Below are positions 1 to 6,288 of a stretch of 14,354 nucleotides of DNA, one piece after another. The notes beneath the pieces were generated by a model. It searched no databases. It had not been told where the DNA came from and saw only the letters and a program-made list of their open reading frames with translations. The translations under genes were made by a program, and so were the position numbers. Source of the stretch: Candidatus Stahliibacteriota bacterium (GTDB taxonomy: Bacteria; Hydrothermota; Tepidihabitantia; SM23-42); NCBI GenBank assembly GCA_030670605.1, contig DAOVBK010000008.1, positions 1-14,354 on the forward strand, given 5' to 3'. Every line of letters starts with the position of its first letter. The stretch's first letter is position 1.

Positions 1-82
1 TATCCTTCTGTACTTCATTTAAGTACCGTTTATTATAGTCGCCCGTCAGTGTATCGAGATACAAAGAATCGTGCTCAGACAT
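1..82 (-). CDS. Third GGDEF-family paralog, N-terminal fragment cut by window edge
   Basis: Only the first 27 codons are inside the window, starting at the ATG at 82 and running off the left edge. The peptide begins MSEHDSLYLDTLTGDYNKRY and then LNEVQKD. This matches the start of the two complete GGDEF proteins nearby, which read DELTRLYNRQYL and DELSGVYNRKYL at the same distance from their first methionine. The D-x-L-T/S-x-x-Y-N-[RK]-x-Y-L pattern is the usual opening helix of a GGDEF domain, so a diguanylate cyclase domain very probably continues to the left. Whether the ATPase and TPR parts follow cannot be seen. A strong promoter lies directly upstream, with the ATG 7 bp after the -10 box. 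No Shine-Dalgarno sequence is present, which fits a leaderless message. The family assignment rests on a short stretch but agrees with its two neighbours. Confidence 0.7.
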   Translation of the reverse strand, partial: MSEHDSLYLDTLTGDYNKRYLNEVQKD

Positions 83-89
83 ACGTTCA

Positions 90-118
90 AATATAGCGTG
101 GAGGCGCGTACTTGTCAA
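90..118 (-). promoter_or_regulatory. Sigma-70-type promoter of the left-edge GGDEF paralog
   Basis: On the minus strand a perfect -35 box TTGACA (118-113) is followed by a 17-bp spacer and the -10 box TATATT (95-90). Seven bases separate the -10 box from the ATG at 82, so transcription should start at or 1-2 bases before the start codon. The architecture is the same as at 5656-5684 and 6146-6173. Confidence 0.65.
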
Positions 119-225
119 GAAGCTATAGTCAATGCGCCGACACATCGTTACCAGGGGGCCGTGTTGTAGAGACACACAGTTTCGTTGTATAGTTAGATAG
201 CTGTATCGTTGTATTGTTGATTATC

Positions 226-274
226 TAACTATGTAACTATTCAACTATCCAACCATGCAACCATCCTAACCATC
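226..274. repeat. Degenerate 8-bp tandem repeat, about six units
   Basis: The units read TAACTATG, TAACTATT, CAACTATC, CAACCATG, CAACCATC and, after one extra C, TAACCATC. The drift from AACTAT to AACCAT along the array is orderly, as expected for slippage-derived repeats. A closely related stretch occurs inside the secreted-protein gene at 7611-7634, where 21 of 24 positions match 240-263. Confidence 0.75.
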
Positions 275-318
275 CGCCATTGGCTACTAGCCATCAGCTA
301 TATGCCATCAGCCAGTGC

Positions 319-334
319 GCGAGACAAGTCTCGC
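319..334. repeat. Short perfect inverted repeat (GCGAGAC-AA-GTCTCGC)
   Basis: A 7-bp stem with a 2-bp centre is visible. It is followed on the plus strand by CCATTCCTATGGGAC. It resembles a REP-type palindromic unit and shares the words GTCCC, CGAGA and an AT-GG core with the hairpin inside the gene at 7526-7545. It lies about 145 bp past the stop of the 1103-aa gene on the minus strand. No T-tract follows, so it is not a standard intrinsic terminator. Confidence 0.55.
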
Positions 335-478
335 CATTCCTATGGGACAATCAGACTAATAGAACCGTCCATGTACTTGGCAACGATCTGTTGACCACGG
401 ACACTATGTGCCTGGATTTCGGTCAGTGATATAACACATGAACTGCTGAGTTGTGTTGAGTACTACTTTTGCTGTCGC

Positions 479-3400
479 TTACTGAATGTTATCGAGTGCC
501 TTATGTCCTTTTTCACTCCAGGCTTTAGCGCCGATGGAGTCGAAAATCGATAGTGCCTTTTCGAAGTTTCTCTTTGCCTTCCGTAAATCGCCCTTCTTGT
601 GCTCCAGCATGCCGCGGTAATAGTGTACTTCCCCTATGTTCAGCTGCTCACCGAGATCCCGAAAAACCTTCAATGCCCGTCCTAACATAGTACGGGCTTT
701 GCTTGCTTTACCGACCTGCAGGTAGTACCGACCACTAAGCAGATTAATAATCCCTTCTTTTGGCGCGGTCAGCGGAGTCTTCACAGTTGCCCTGAGCTGC
801 TGCATTGTGTCTTTGTACAAATCGTACTCGTGCACCGTTAGATAGTAATCACACAGCTGCGTCTGAACGTGAAAAAGCATGCGTTTTGATTGAAGACGGC
901 TTGCTATTTCGTGTGCACTATCTATATACTGTTTTGCCCTTTCTGTCTCATTCACCACCATGTGAAGTTCAGCAAGGACTAACGCATTATAGAATACCTC
1001 TCTGTCGACGTGGATTTTCTGGATGAGTTCTTCTGCTTGACGAGAGTGTTCGAACGCCCGAGAATAATTCCCGAGAAGGTAGTATACATGTCCGATATTA
1101 GAAAGTATATGTGCCTCAAGGAGACGAAATCCAATCTGATGTGCAATCTCCAATGAATCTTCGAGCAGATTCAGGGCAGTATGATGTTGACCAAGCTTGC
1201 CATAGATCGAACTCATGTTGCTTCTGTAGAGGGCTTCACCACGCGTGTAACCCATTTCTATGGCAATCTTCAATGCCGCTTTATGGTACTGGAGCGATGT
1301 ATTGTAGTCTCCTAACTCATCGTGTATTATCGCAATGTTTGCGCGAGTGACTGCTTCCTGGCGTCTGTGTCCTATTTCCATCATTATTGCAAGGGCTTGT
1401 TCATAGGATGTGAGCGCTCGTTGGTATTCACCGAGATTACTGCACACAATGCCAATACTACCGGATGCCATGCCAATGCCCAATGTATCATCTGTCTCGT
1501 GAGCCATTTTCAGCGCTTTTTCATAAAAATCTAACGCACGCTCAAAATCGCCCAGTGTGAAGTACACATTCCCTAAGTGATTCAGAATTCTCGACTGCTC
1601 GCTCCTGTCTCCTGTGTTCTCATACATCTGCAATGCTTCTGTGAATTTCTCAATCGCCTTGTCTGGTTCTGTCAGCACAAGATGTGAAAATGCCACAGTA
1701 ATGAGTGCCCCGGCGATACCTTTGACATCGTTAATCTGTTCATATAGTTTCCTGCTCTTTCCTGCCTCGGAAATAGCTTCTTTGTTGCGGGATGTATCAT
1801 GATACACAGATGCCCGTTTCGCGAGAATATCTGCCTGTCTCTTTGTATCAGCACGATCTCTCGCATATTTAAGACCATCTGCCAAGTCCTTGAGTGCTGC
1901 TTCAGGATCACCCATAGCACACAATGCATACGCCCTTTTGAGCAAACAGTCGATCTTCCTCGATACCGCGCGCTCTTCTCGGTCATCTCCTAATAGTTCC
2001 AAGGCACATGTGTAATCCCGTGCTGCCTCCTCATGGGCATATTTCGCTTTTGACATATCACCAGCGAGAATGCAGTACTGTATACCCTTATTCTTATCAT
2101 GCGCGTGATAGTAATGATGTGCAAGCTGCCGTACTATGTTCTTCTCGTCGCTCTCATACTGCTGCTCGAGTCGCTCAGCTATCTGTTTGTGTAATGTCAT
2201 GCCCTTTATACCCTCAACACATTTCTTATAAATCGCATTGCGGCTGATTTCTTCCGTGAACTCGAAGTGGTCACCTTTGTATTTGACCAAACCAAACCCA
2301 GCCATCGTCTTCAACAAATCAACTAGTTCAGTTTCATCAAGCTCGGCCATCTGCTGTATAATCTCTAGGTCAAACCACCCAATAACACTTGCTATGTCTA
2401 ATACGTCCTGGGATTTCTTGCTGACGCTACGATATTTCCTCAAGGCAATATCTTCTAAACTCTTTGGTACAATCTCTTTATGAGGTTGCTTGAACTGCCA
2501 CGCACCATCTTCAATAACAAGGTAGTGATTGTGATACAAGCCTCGCATGATTTCTTCTATATAGTAGGGAATACCCGCACTTTCTTCTGTGACATATTCG
2601 GTCAGCTTATCTGACGGCTCTTCCCCAAGAATTGCACAAATACATTCCTGTATGTCAGATTGTCCAAATGCTGTTAGCGCAATGTCCTGACCATAATCAG
2701 TACCTTTTATGCGCTTCATGAACGTATCGATAGAATCATTCGTCTCCTCGCTTCTATGAATGAAAACAAAAGTAAATCTCTCTAATGAGCGAACCAGATA
2801 CTCAACAACCTCCAAGGATGCCTTATCAATCCATTGAATATTATCGATAACCATTGTTTTGGGAAAGTCGCCAGCCTGGAGTATTCTCCTGATGCCTTCA
2901 AAAAGACGATACTTGTCCACCATGCTTTCTTTTTCTGAAATATCTTCGGTGATAGTTTCACTCATTTCGGGAATGATTTTTGCTACCTCATACCGATACA
3001 TCCAAGAAATAACAGTGAACATATCAATACTACGTCGTGTTATGCGGTACCTAATTGCTTCGCGTATGGGGTAGTACGAAATACCCTCAGCCATAAGCAG
3101 ACAATCTGCCCAAATAATTTCTCTCCCGTGTATGTTATCGAGTACGTCCCTCACGAGACGTGTCTTACCTACTCCAACACAACCCCGTACAATTACGATA
3201 GCCACATGCTCTCCATCATGAGCCAAGGCTGTTTTTAGTGCTTCCTTTTCATTATCGCGATTGACTAAGTGCTTTATTGGCAGCTCTATCGCTTTTTTCT
3301 CTACCATATGGATTTGATCCCGACCACGCCGCTTGGCAGCGTACAGGGCGCCATCAGCTACTTTAAGCAGGTTGTGTAAGGTCTTTCCATCTTCTGGATA

Positions 3401-3790
3401 GGCAGCAATGCCAGCACTCAGGGTGAGTTGCAAGCCACTGAACTGTTTATTTCTGCACGCTTTTACAATCCTGCGATATATCCACTCTGCATCCTGGCGC
3501 ATTGTTTTTGACATAATACATACGAACTCATCGCCGCCATATCGAATAATGGTATCTGACTTTCTTAATTCACGTCTTAGAAACTGCGCAAACTCACTTA
3601 GTACCTCATCCCCCTTCATGTGTCCGTACGTGTCATTAATTTCTTTAAAGTGGTCAATGTCAACAATGGCAATAGAAAAGGGCGTACCGTGCGCGACGAG
3701 TGCGCGAACCTTCTGGGTTTGTTTTTCTTCAAGATACTGCCTGTTGTATAAACGTGTCAGCTCATCAACGTATGTGGATTTTTTCTCCAT
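479..3790 (-). CDS. GGDEF diguanylate cyclase fused to STAND-type ATPase and TPR array (1103 aa)
   Basis: This is predicted to be a cytoplasmic enzyme making cyclic di-GMP from two GTP, with output tied to a nucleotide-dependent switch and protein-binding repeats. Residues 1-165 are a GGDEF domain: GGDEF at 85-89 and the RxxD product-inhibition site R76-D79 are both intact. Residues about 170-510 form an ATPase of the predicted-ATPase/AAA_16 type, with P-loop GCVGVGKT (203-210), Walker B VIDNIQWID (314-322) and a GIPYYIEEI motif near 406-414. Residues about 550-1090 are TPR repeats with a 40-residue period, clearest at 690-930. No signal peptide or membrane helix is seen. The ATG at 3790 is chosen because it aligns with both paralogs. 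An in-frame TTG at 3844 would add 18 residues and overlap the upstream gene. The gene lies 11 bp after its upstream paralog, has no promoter of its own that I can see, and is probably co-transcribed. Confidence 0.9.
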   Translation of the reverse strand: MEKKSTYVDELTRLYNRQYLEEKQTQKVRALVAHGTPFSIAIVDIDHFKEINDTYGHMKGDEVLSEFAQFLRRELRKSDTIIRYGGDEFVCIMSKTMRQDAEWIYRRIVKACRNKQFSGLQLTLSAGIAAYPEDGKTLHNLLKVADGALYAAKRRGRDQIHMVEKKAIELPIKHLVNRDNEKEALKTALAHDGEHVAIVIVRGCVGVGKTRLVRDVLDNIHGREIIWADCLLMAEGISYYPIREAIRYRITRRSIDMFTVISWMYRYEVAKIIPEMSETITEDISEKESMVDKYRLFEGIRRILQAGDFPKTMVIDNIQWIDKASLEVVEYLVRSLERFTFVFIHRSEETNDSIDTFMKRIKGTDYGQDIALTAFGQSDIQECICAILGEEPSDKLTEYVTEESAGIPYYIEEIMRGLYHNHYLVIEDGAWQFKQPHKEIVPKSLEDIALRKYRSVSKKSQDVLDIASVIGWFDLEIIQQMAELDETELVDLLKTMAGFGLVKYKGDHFEFTEEISRNAIYKKCVEGIKGMTLHKQIAERLEQQYESDEKNIVRQLAHHYYHAHDKNKGIQYCILAGDMSKAKYAHEEAARDYTCALELLGDDREERAVSRKIDCLLKRAYALCAMGDPEAALKDLADGLKYARDRADTKRQADILAKRASVYHDTSRNKEAISEAGKSRKLYEQINDVKGIAGALITVAFSHLVLTEPDKAIEKFTEALQMYENTGDRSEQSRILNHLGNVYFTLGDFERALDFYEKALKMAHETDDTLGIGMASGSIGIVCSNLGEYQRALTSYEQALAIMMEIGHRRQEAVTRANIAIIHDELGDYNTSLQYHKAALKIAIEMGYTRGEALYRSNMSSIYGKLGQHHTALNLLEDSLEIAHQIGFRLLEAHILSNIGHVYYLLGNYSRAFEHSRQAEELIQKIHVDREVFYNALVLAELHMVVNETERAKQYIDSAHEIASRLQSKRMLFHVQTQLCDYYLTVHEYDLYKDTMQQLRATVKTPLTAPKEGIINLLSGRYYLQVGKASKARTMLGRALKVFRDLGEQLNIGEVHYYRGMLEHKKGDLRKAKRNFEKALSIFDSIGAKAWSEKGHKALDNIQ

Positions 3791-3801
3791 GTCGGTGTTC
3801 T

Positions 3802-5649
3802 TCACGCTTTCAATGCATGTTCGGCTTTTTCTTTCCAGGTCCAAGCATCGATAGACACGAAAATATTCATGGTTTCTCTATAGAATTTTGCAGAGCATAC
3901 TACGTCTTTTGTGTGCGCCTCTTCCATTTGCTCGCGGTAGTAGTATGTTTTCCCAATGTTCAATGGCTGCTTCAGTTCTGCATAGATCAAAGAAGCCTTC
4001 TCAAAATGCCTTTCGGATCGGGGAAAATCCTCTCTGCAAGCATGGTAACGACCTAAGAGGAGATTCATCGAAGCTCGATGAGGTTTAGTTTTGACTTCCT
4101 CGGGCAATGCTTCAAGAAACTCAAATCGGTCCTGCGTGTACTTCACGAGGCCGAGACGACTGATATCATTAATAAAGCCAACTATCTCGCCCTCATTGTA
4201 TCCAGTCAGTGACATGAGTATTTGAACATCGAACCTACCCATGACACTTGCAACATCCAACACCGACCGTGCCTCTTTGCTCAAACTGTTGTACTTCCTC
4301 AGTGTGATATCCTCAAGACTCTTTGGCACAATCTCTTTGTCCGGCTCAGTGAACGCCCATGTATCTTCTTCAATAATTAAATATCTCTTGTCATACAGCC
4401 CGCGCATAATTTCTTCGACGAAATAGGGTATTCCACCACTTTCACGAACAACGTAGTCAATGAGCGCGTGTTCAGGTTCCTCACCGATAATCGCCTGTAA
4501 GCCTCTTTCAATGTCGACTCGCGTAAGGGCATTGAGACATATTTCCTTGACATCAACCTCTCGGTTTATCGACAAAAAAAGATTTTTCAGGAATTCAGTC
4601 TCCTCCTCAATGCGATAGATGAATACAAATACTATGGCATACTGATTCAGCGCCCGTATCAAGTATCTCATGATCTCGATTGACTCCTGGTCGATCCACT
4701 GGATATTATCAATGACAATTACTTTCGGTCGATCACCAACCTCAATGACCTTCTTGATTCCCTCGTAGAGACGATACTTGTCCTGCACGAATGAAACACC
4801 TTTTTCAGCAATCTCAACGCCGATCTCGGGAACCAGCTTCCCGATTTCAAGTCTGTAGATAGGTGGAATATCTTCAAACGTCTTTGTACCGAGCTGCTGG
4901 ATTCGGTATTTGATTAATTCGCGTATTGGATAGTATGTAATAGTATCGGCAAGGAACAAACAATCGTTCCAGATTATCTCTCTTCCTTTGATTGTACTCA
5001 ATATTTCTTTGGTCAGGCGTGTCTTGCCAATACCAACATTTCCCTTGATAATCGCAACACCGAACCCTTCTTTGCTATCTGCCAAGAAATGCTTGAGCAA
5101 TTCCTGTTCGTCCCGGCAATTGAGAAAAACAGGGATTGGCAACTCAATTCTTCTCTTTTGCATTGTCCCCAATCGTCCCCGACCGCTTCGTTTCGCATCG
5201 TAGAACACCTGGTCGGCGATACCGAGCAATCGGTCAAAATCATCGGCATCAAGCGGATATGAGGCGACACCGACACTGAAAGAAATGTTGATACCACTGA
5301 ATGTTTGTTCTTTGCATTTTTTTAGTATCCGACGGTATATGGCCTCTGCATCCCGCCGTGTCGTATTGGGCATAAAGCAGACAAACTCATCACCACCGTA
5401 CCGTATGACCGCATCTGATTTCCTGAGCTCATCCTGTAGAAATGTACCAAATGCTTTGATAACCTCATCACCCTTGAGGTGACCATGAGTATCGTTTATT
5501 TCTTTGAAGTGATCAATATCAACCATAACCACGGAAAAAGGGATACGTTTTAGAACGAGTTCGCCTGCTACGGCATTTTGTTGTTTTTCTAAATACTTAC
5601 GATTGTAGACACCGGAAAGCTCGTCTTTGTACATCGATGCGTCCGTCAT
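3802..5649 (-). CDS. GGDEF diguanylate cyclase with STAND-type ATPase, TPR region mostly deleted (615 aa)
   Basis: This is a paralog of the 1103-aa protein downstream. It carries GGDEF (85-89), the I-site R76-D79, P-loop GNVGIGKT (203-210) and Walker B VIDNIQWID (312-320). The N-terminal 510 residues run collinear with the larger protein. After FEF (509-511) it jumps almost directly to sequence matching the larger protein's extreme C-terminus: the VKT at 519 corresponds to VKT at 1003, and NLLLGRYH corresponds to NLLSGRYY. About 485 residues of TPR array are therefore missing, leaving only two or three degenerate repeats. The reading frame is open throughout. The ATG at 5649 is preferred over a GTG at 5673 because a near-consensus promoter spans 5656-5684, so the GTG would lie upstream of the transcription start. 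Predicted role: cyclic di-GMP synthesis with altered or lost partner binding. Confidence 0.9.
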   Translation of the reverse strand: MTDASMYKDELSGVYNRKYLEKQQNAVAGELVLKRIPFSVVMVDIDHFKEINDTHGHLKGDEVIKAFGTFLQDELRKSDAVIRYGGDEFVCFMPNTTRRDAEAIYRRILKKCKEQTFSGINISFSVGVASYPLDADDFDRLLGIADQVFYDAKRSGRGRLGTMQKRRIELPIPVFLNCRDEQELLKHFLADSKEGFGVAIIKGNVGIGKTRLTKEILSTIKGREIIWNDCLFLADTITYYPIRELIKYRIQQLGTKTFEDIPPIYRLEIGKLVPEIGVEIAEKGVSFVQDKYRLYEGIKKVIEVGDRPKVIVIDNIQWIDQESIEIMRYLIRALNQYAIVFVFIYRIEEETEFLKNLFLSINREVDVKEICLNALTRVDIERGLQAIIGEEPEHALIDYVVRESGGIPYFVEEIMRGLYDKRYLIIEEDTWAFTEPDKEIVPKSLEDITLRKYNSLSKEARSVLDVASVMGRFDVQILMSLTGYNEGEIVGFINDISRLGLVKYTQDRFEFLEALPEEVKTKPHRASMNLLLGRYHACREDFPRSERHFEKASLIYAELKQPLNIGKTYYYREQMEEAHTKDVVCSAKFYRETMNIFVSIDAWTWKEKAEHALKA

Positions 5650-5655
5650 CTTCGG

Positions 5656-5684
5656 AGTATACTGCCCTAGCACCGCAATGTCAA
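5656..5684 (-). promoter_or_regulatory. Near-consensus sigma-70 promoter of the GGDEF gene pair
   Basis: On the minus strand TTGACA (5684-5679) is followed by 17 bp and TATACT (5661-5656). Only six bases separate the -10 box from the ATG at 5649, so the transcript should begin at the start codon and carry no Shine-Dalgarno leader. This position also settles the start codon of the 615-aa protein. Confidence 0.75.
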
Positions 5685-5787
5685 GAAAAGCTCATATCTC
5701 CTGACCCACTATGTGACCGTGTGGAACATGGACGCACTTTGTGGACCACATTCTCCCGCGCCCGTTCTGTAGCGCCGGGCTCTCTTA

Positions 5788-5829
5788 ATCATTTTGTCAT
5801 TTTGTTAATTAACAAAATGACAAAATGAT
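5788..5829. promoter_or_regulatory. Perfect 42-bp palindrome, candidate ArsR operator (site 1)
   Basis: The core is five octamers: TCATTTTG, TCATTTTG, TTAATTAA, CAAAATGA, CAAAATGA, plus one complementary base at each end. It is perfectly self-complementary. It begins 2 bp after the arsR stop codon and lies about 100 bp upstream of the GGDEF promoter. A second copy at 6153-6194 differs at three positions. Four half-sites could seat two winged-helix dimers. It could also form an AT-rich hairpin in arsR mRNA, but no loop or T-run typical of a terminator is present. Confidence 0.7.
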
Positions 5830-5831
5830 AC

Positions 5832-6140
5832 TCACTTCAATCGCTCAATGGTTTTAACAAGACGCTCAAGATCAAACATGACAGGAGCGACCGCATTCGT
5901 CTTGAGCCAGTAAGAACGGGTACGCCAGTACACTTCATAGCGAACAAGGTCCAGGTCCCGCAGTACGCGTAGCGACTGGGAAACCGTCGGTACGCTCACC
6001 CCAAGGAGACGCGCCAACTGTTCTGGTGTTCTTTTTTCGCGTGCGAGAAGATGGACGATTTCATATGCGGTTGGATTACCGAGAGCACGGCAGATGCGTG
6101 ATGCCCGGTAACGAACCTCTGGTATTTTCTTTTTTCCCAT
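5832..6140 (-). CDS. ArsR/SmtB-type winged-helix transcriptional regulator
   Basis: This 102-aa protein is about the size of one ArsR-family winged helix-turn-helix domain. The ALGNPTAYEIVHLLA helix is followed by an HTH reading TPEQLARLLGVSVPTVSQSL (residues about 38-57), with the recognition helix near VPTVSQSLRVL, and then by a wing around RYEVYWRTRSYWL. The classical metal-binding ELCVCD motif is absent, and the only cysteine (CRAL) is in the first helix. It is therefore probably not an arsenic or metal sensor. The gene is bracketed by twin palindromes, and its own promoter overlaps the upstream one, which suggests autorepression. Neighbours are the GGDEF-ATPase genes (same strand, downstream) and a divergent secreted-protein gene, which are the plausible targets. 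The ATG lies 5 bp after the -10 box, and no Shine-Dalgarno sequence is seen. The signal it senses is unknown. Confidence 0.85.
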   Translation of the reverse strand: MGKKKIPEVRYRASRICRALGNPTAYEIVHLLAREKRTPEQLARLLGVSVPTVSQSLRVLRDLDLVRYEVYWRTRSYWLKTNAVAPVMFDLERLVKTIERLK

Positions 6141-6145
6141 ACCAC

Positions 6146-6173
6146 ATCATACATCATTTTATCATTTTGTCAA
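6146..6173 (-). promoter_or_regulatory. arsR promoter embedded in the palindrome
   Basis: On the minus strand TTGACA (6173-6168) is followed by 16 bp and TATGAT (6151-6146). Five bases later comes the arsR ATG at 6140, so the message is predicted to be leaderless. The -35 box lies at the centre of the 6153-6194 palindrome, so any protein bound there would block RNA polymerase. Confidence 0.7.
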
Positions 6174-6194
6174 TTAACAAAATGATAAAATGAT
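6153..6194. promoter_or_regulatory. 42-bp near-perfect palindrome, candidate ArsR operator (site 2)
   Basis: The octamers are TCATTTTA, TCATTTTG, TCAATTAA, CAAAATGA, TAAAATGA. All positions are self-complementary except one pair near the centre. Compared with site 1 at 5788-5829, only three of 42 positions differ. The unpaired C at 6171 turns TTAACA of site 1 into the consensus -35 TTGACA on the minus strand. The site lies between arsR and the divergent promoter at 6244-6272. Confidence 0.75.
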
Positions 6195-6243
6195 ATTCTG
6201 TAATAATAGTGTGCTCGATAAGTGTGGAGGATTGTTGCACCCC

Positions 6244-6272
6244 TTGACACGTTTTGCTCTCGCACGTATAAT
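6244..6272 (+). promoter_or_regulatory. Perfect consensus sigma-70 promoter of the secreted-protein gene
   Basis: TTGACA (6244-6249), a 17-bp spacer and TATAAT (6267-6272) match the consensus exactly. A strong ribosome binding site GGAGGT (6278-6283) follows, 5 bp before the ATG at 6289. The predicted transcription start falls at about 6279, so the 5' leader is only around 10 bases and may clip the Shine-Dalgarno sequence. Confidence 0.8.
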
Positions 6273-6288
6273 TACATGGAGGTAGACA

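Larger units (their letters stand above)
119..478. other. Intergenic region rich in short repeats
   Basis: This gap lies between the stop of the 1103-aa GGDEF gene and the promoter of the third paralog. No convincing gene was found. It holds an 11-bp inverted repeat (ATAGTTAGATA at 189-199 and TATCTAACTAT at 222-232), an octamer tandem repeat (226-274), a stretch repeating GCCATCAGC-like words (281-318) and a short perfect hairpin (319-334). A 39-codon open stretch on the minus strand ends at 340 but has no good start. It may be a remnant and is not called. Confidence 0.6.

Noticed and set aside
226..274. CRISPR-like array
   Set aside because: The units are 8 bp, contiguous and degenerate, with no spacers and no cas genes nearby.
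340..462. 39-codon open stretch on the minus strand ending in GSISLIVP and a stop
   Set aside because: It has no ATG near its beginning, no ribosome binding site and no recognised family. It could be a gene remnant but the evidence is too thin for a CDS call.
3791..3844. TTG start at 3844 for the 1103-aa protein (18 extra residues)
   Set aside because: It would overlap the upstream gene by 43 bp. The ATG at 3790 aligns exactly with the starts of both paralogs, with GGDEF at residue 85 in each complete copy.
805..3854. Several plus-strand open frames of 60-150 codons opposite the large GGDEF-TPR gene
   Set aside because: They lie antisense to a well-supported gene, have no family features and no consistent ribosome binding sites.
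5650..5673. GTG start at 5673 for the 615-aa protein (8 extra residues)
   Set aside because: The codon lies inside the promoter spacer, upstream of the predicted transcription start.
5740..5750. TGTGG-A-CCACA inverted repeat upstream of the GGDEF promoter
   Set aside because: It is a short palindrome seen once. With no second copy it is not distinguishable from chance.
5788..5829. Palindrome 1 as an intrinsic terminator of arsR
   Set aside because: The stem is AT-rich with no natural loop and no T-run after it on the minus strand. The copy at 6153-6194 lies upstream of the gene, which suits an operator better.
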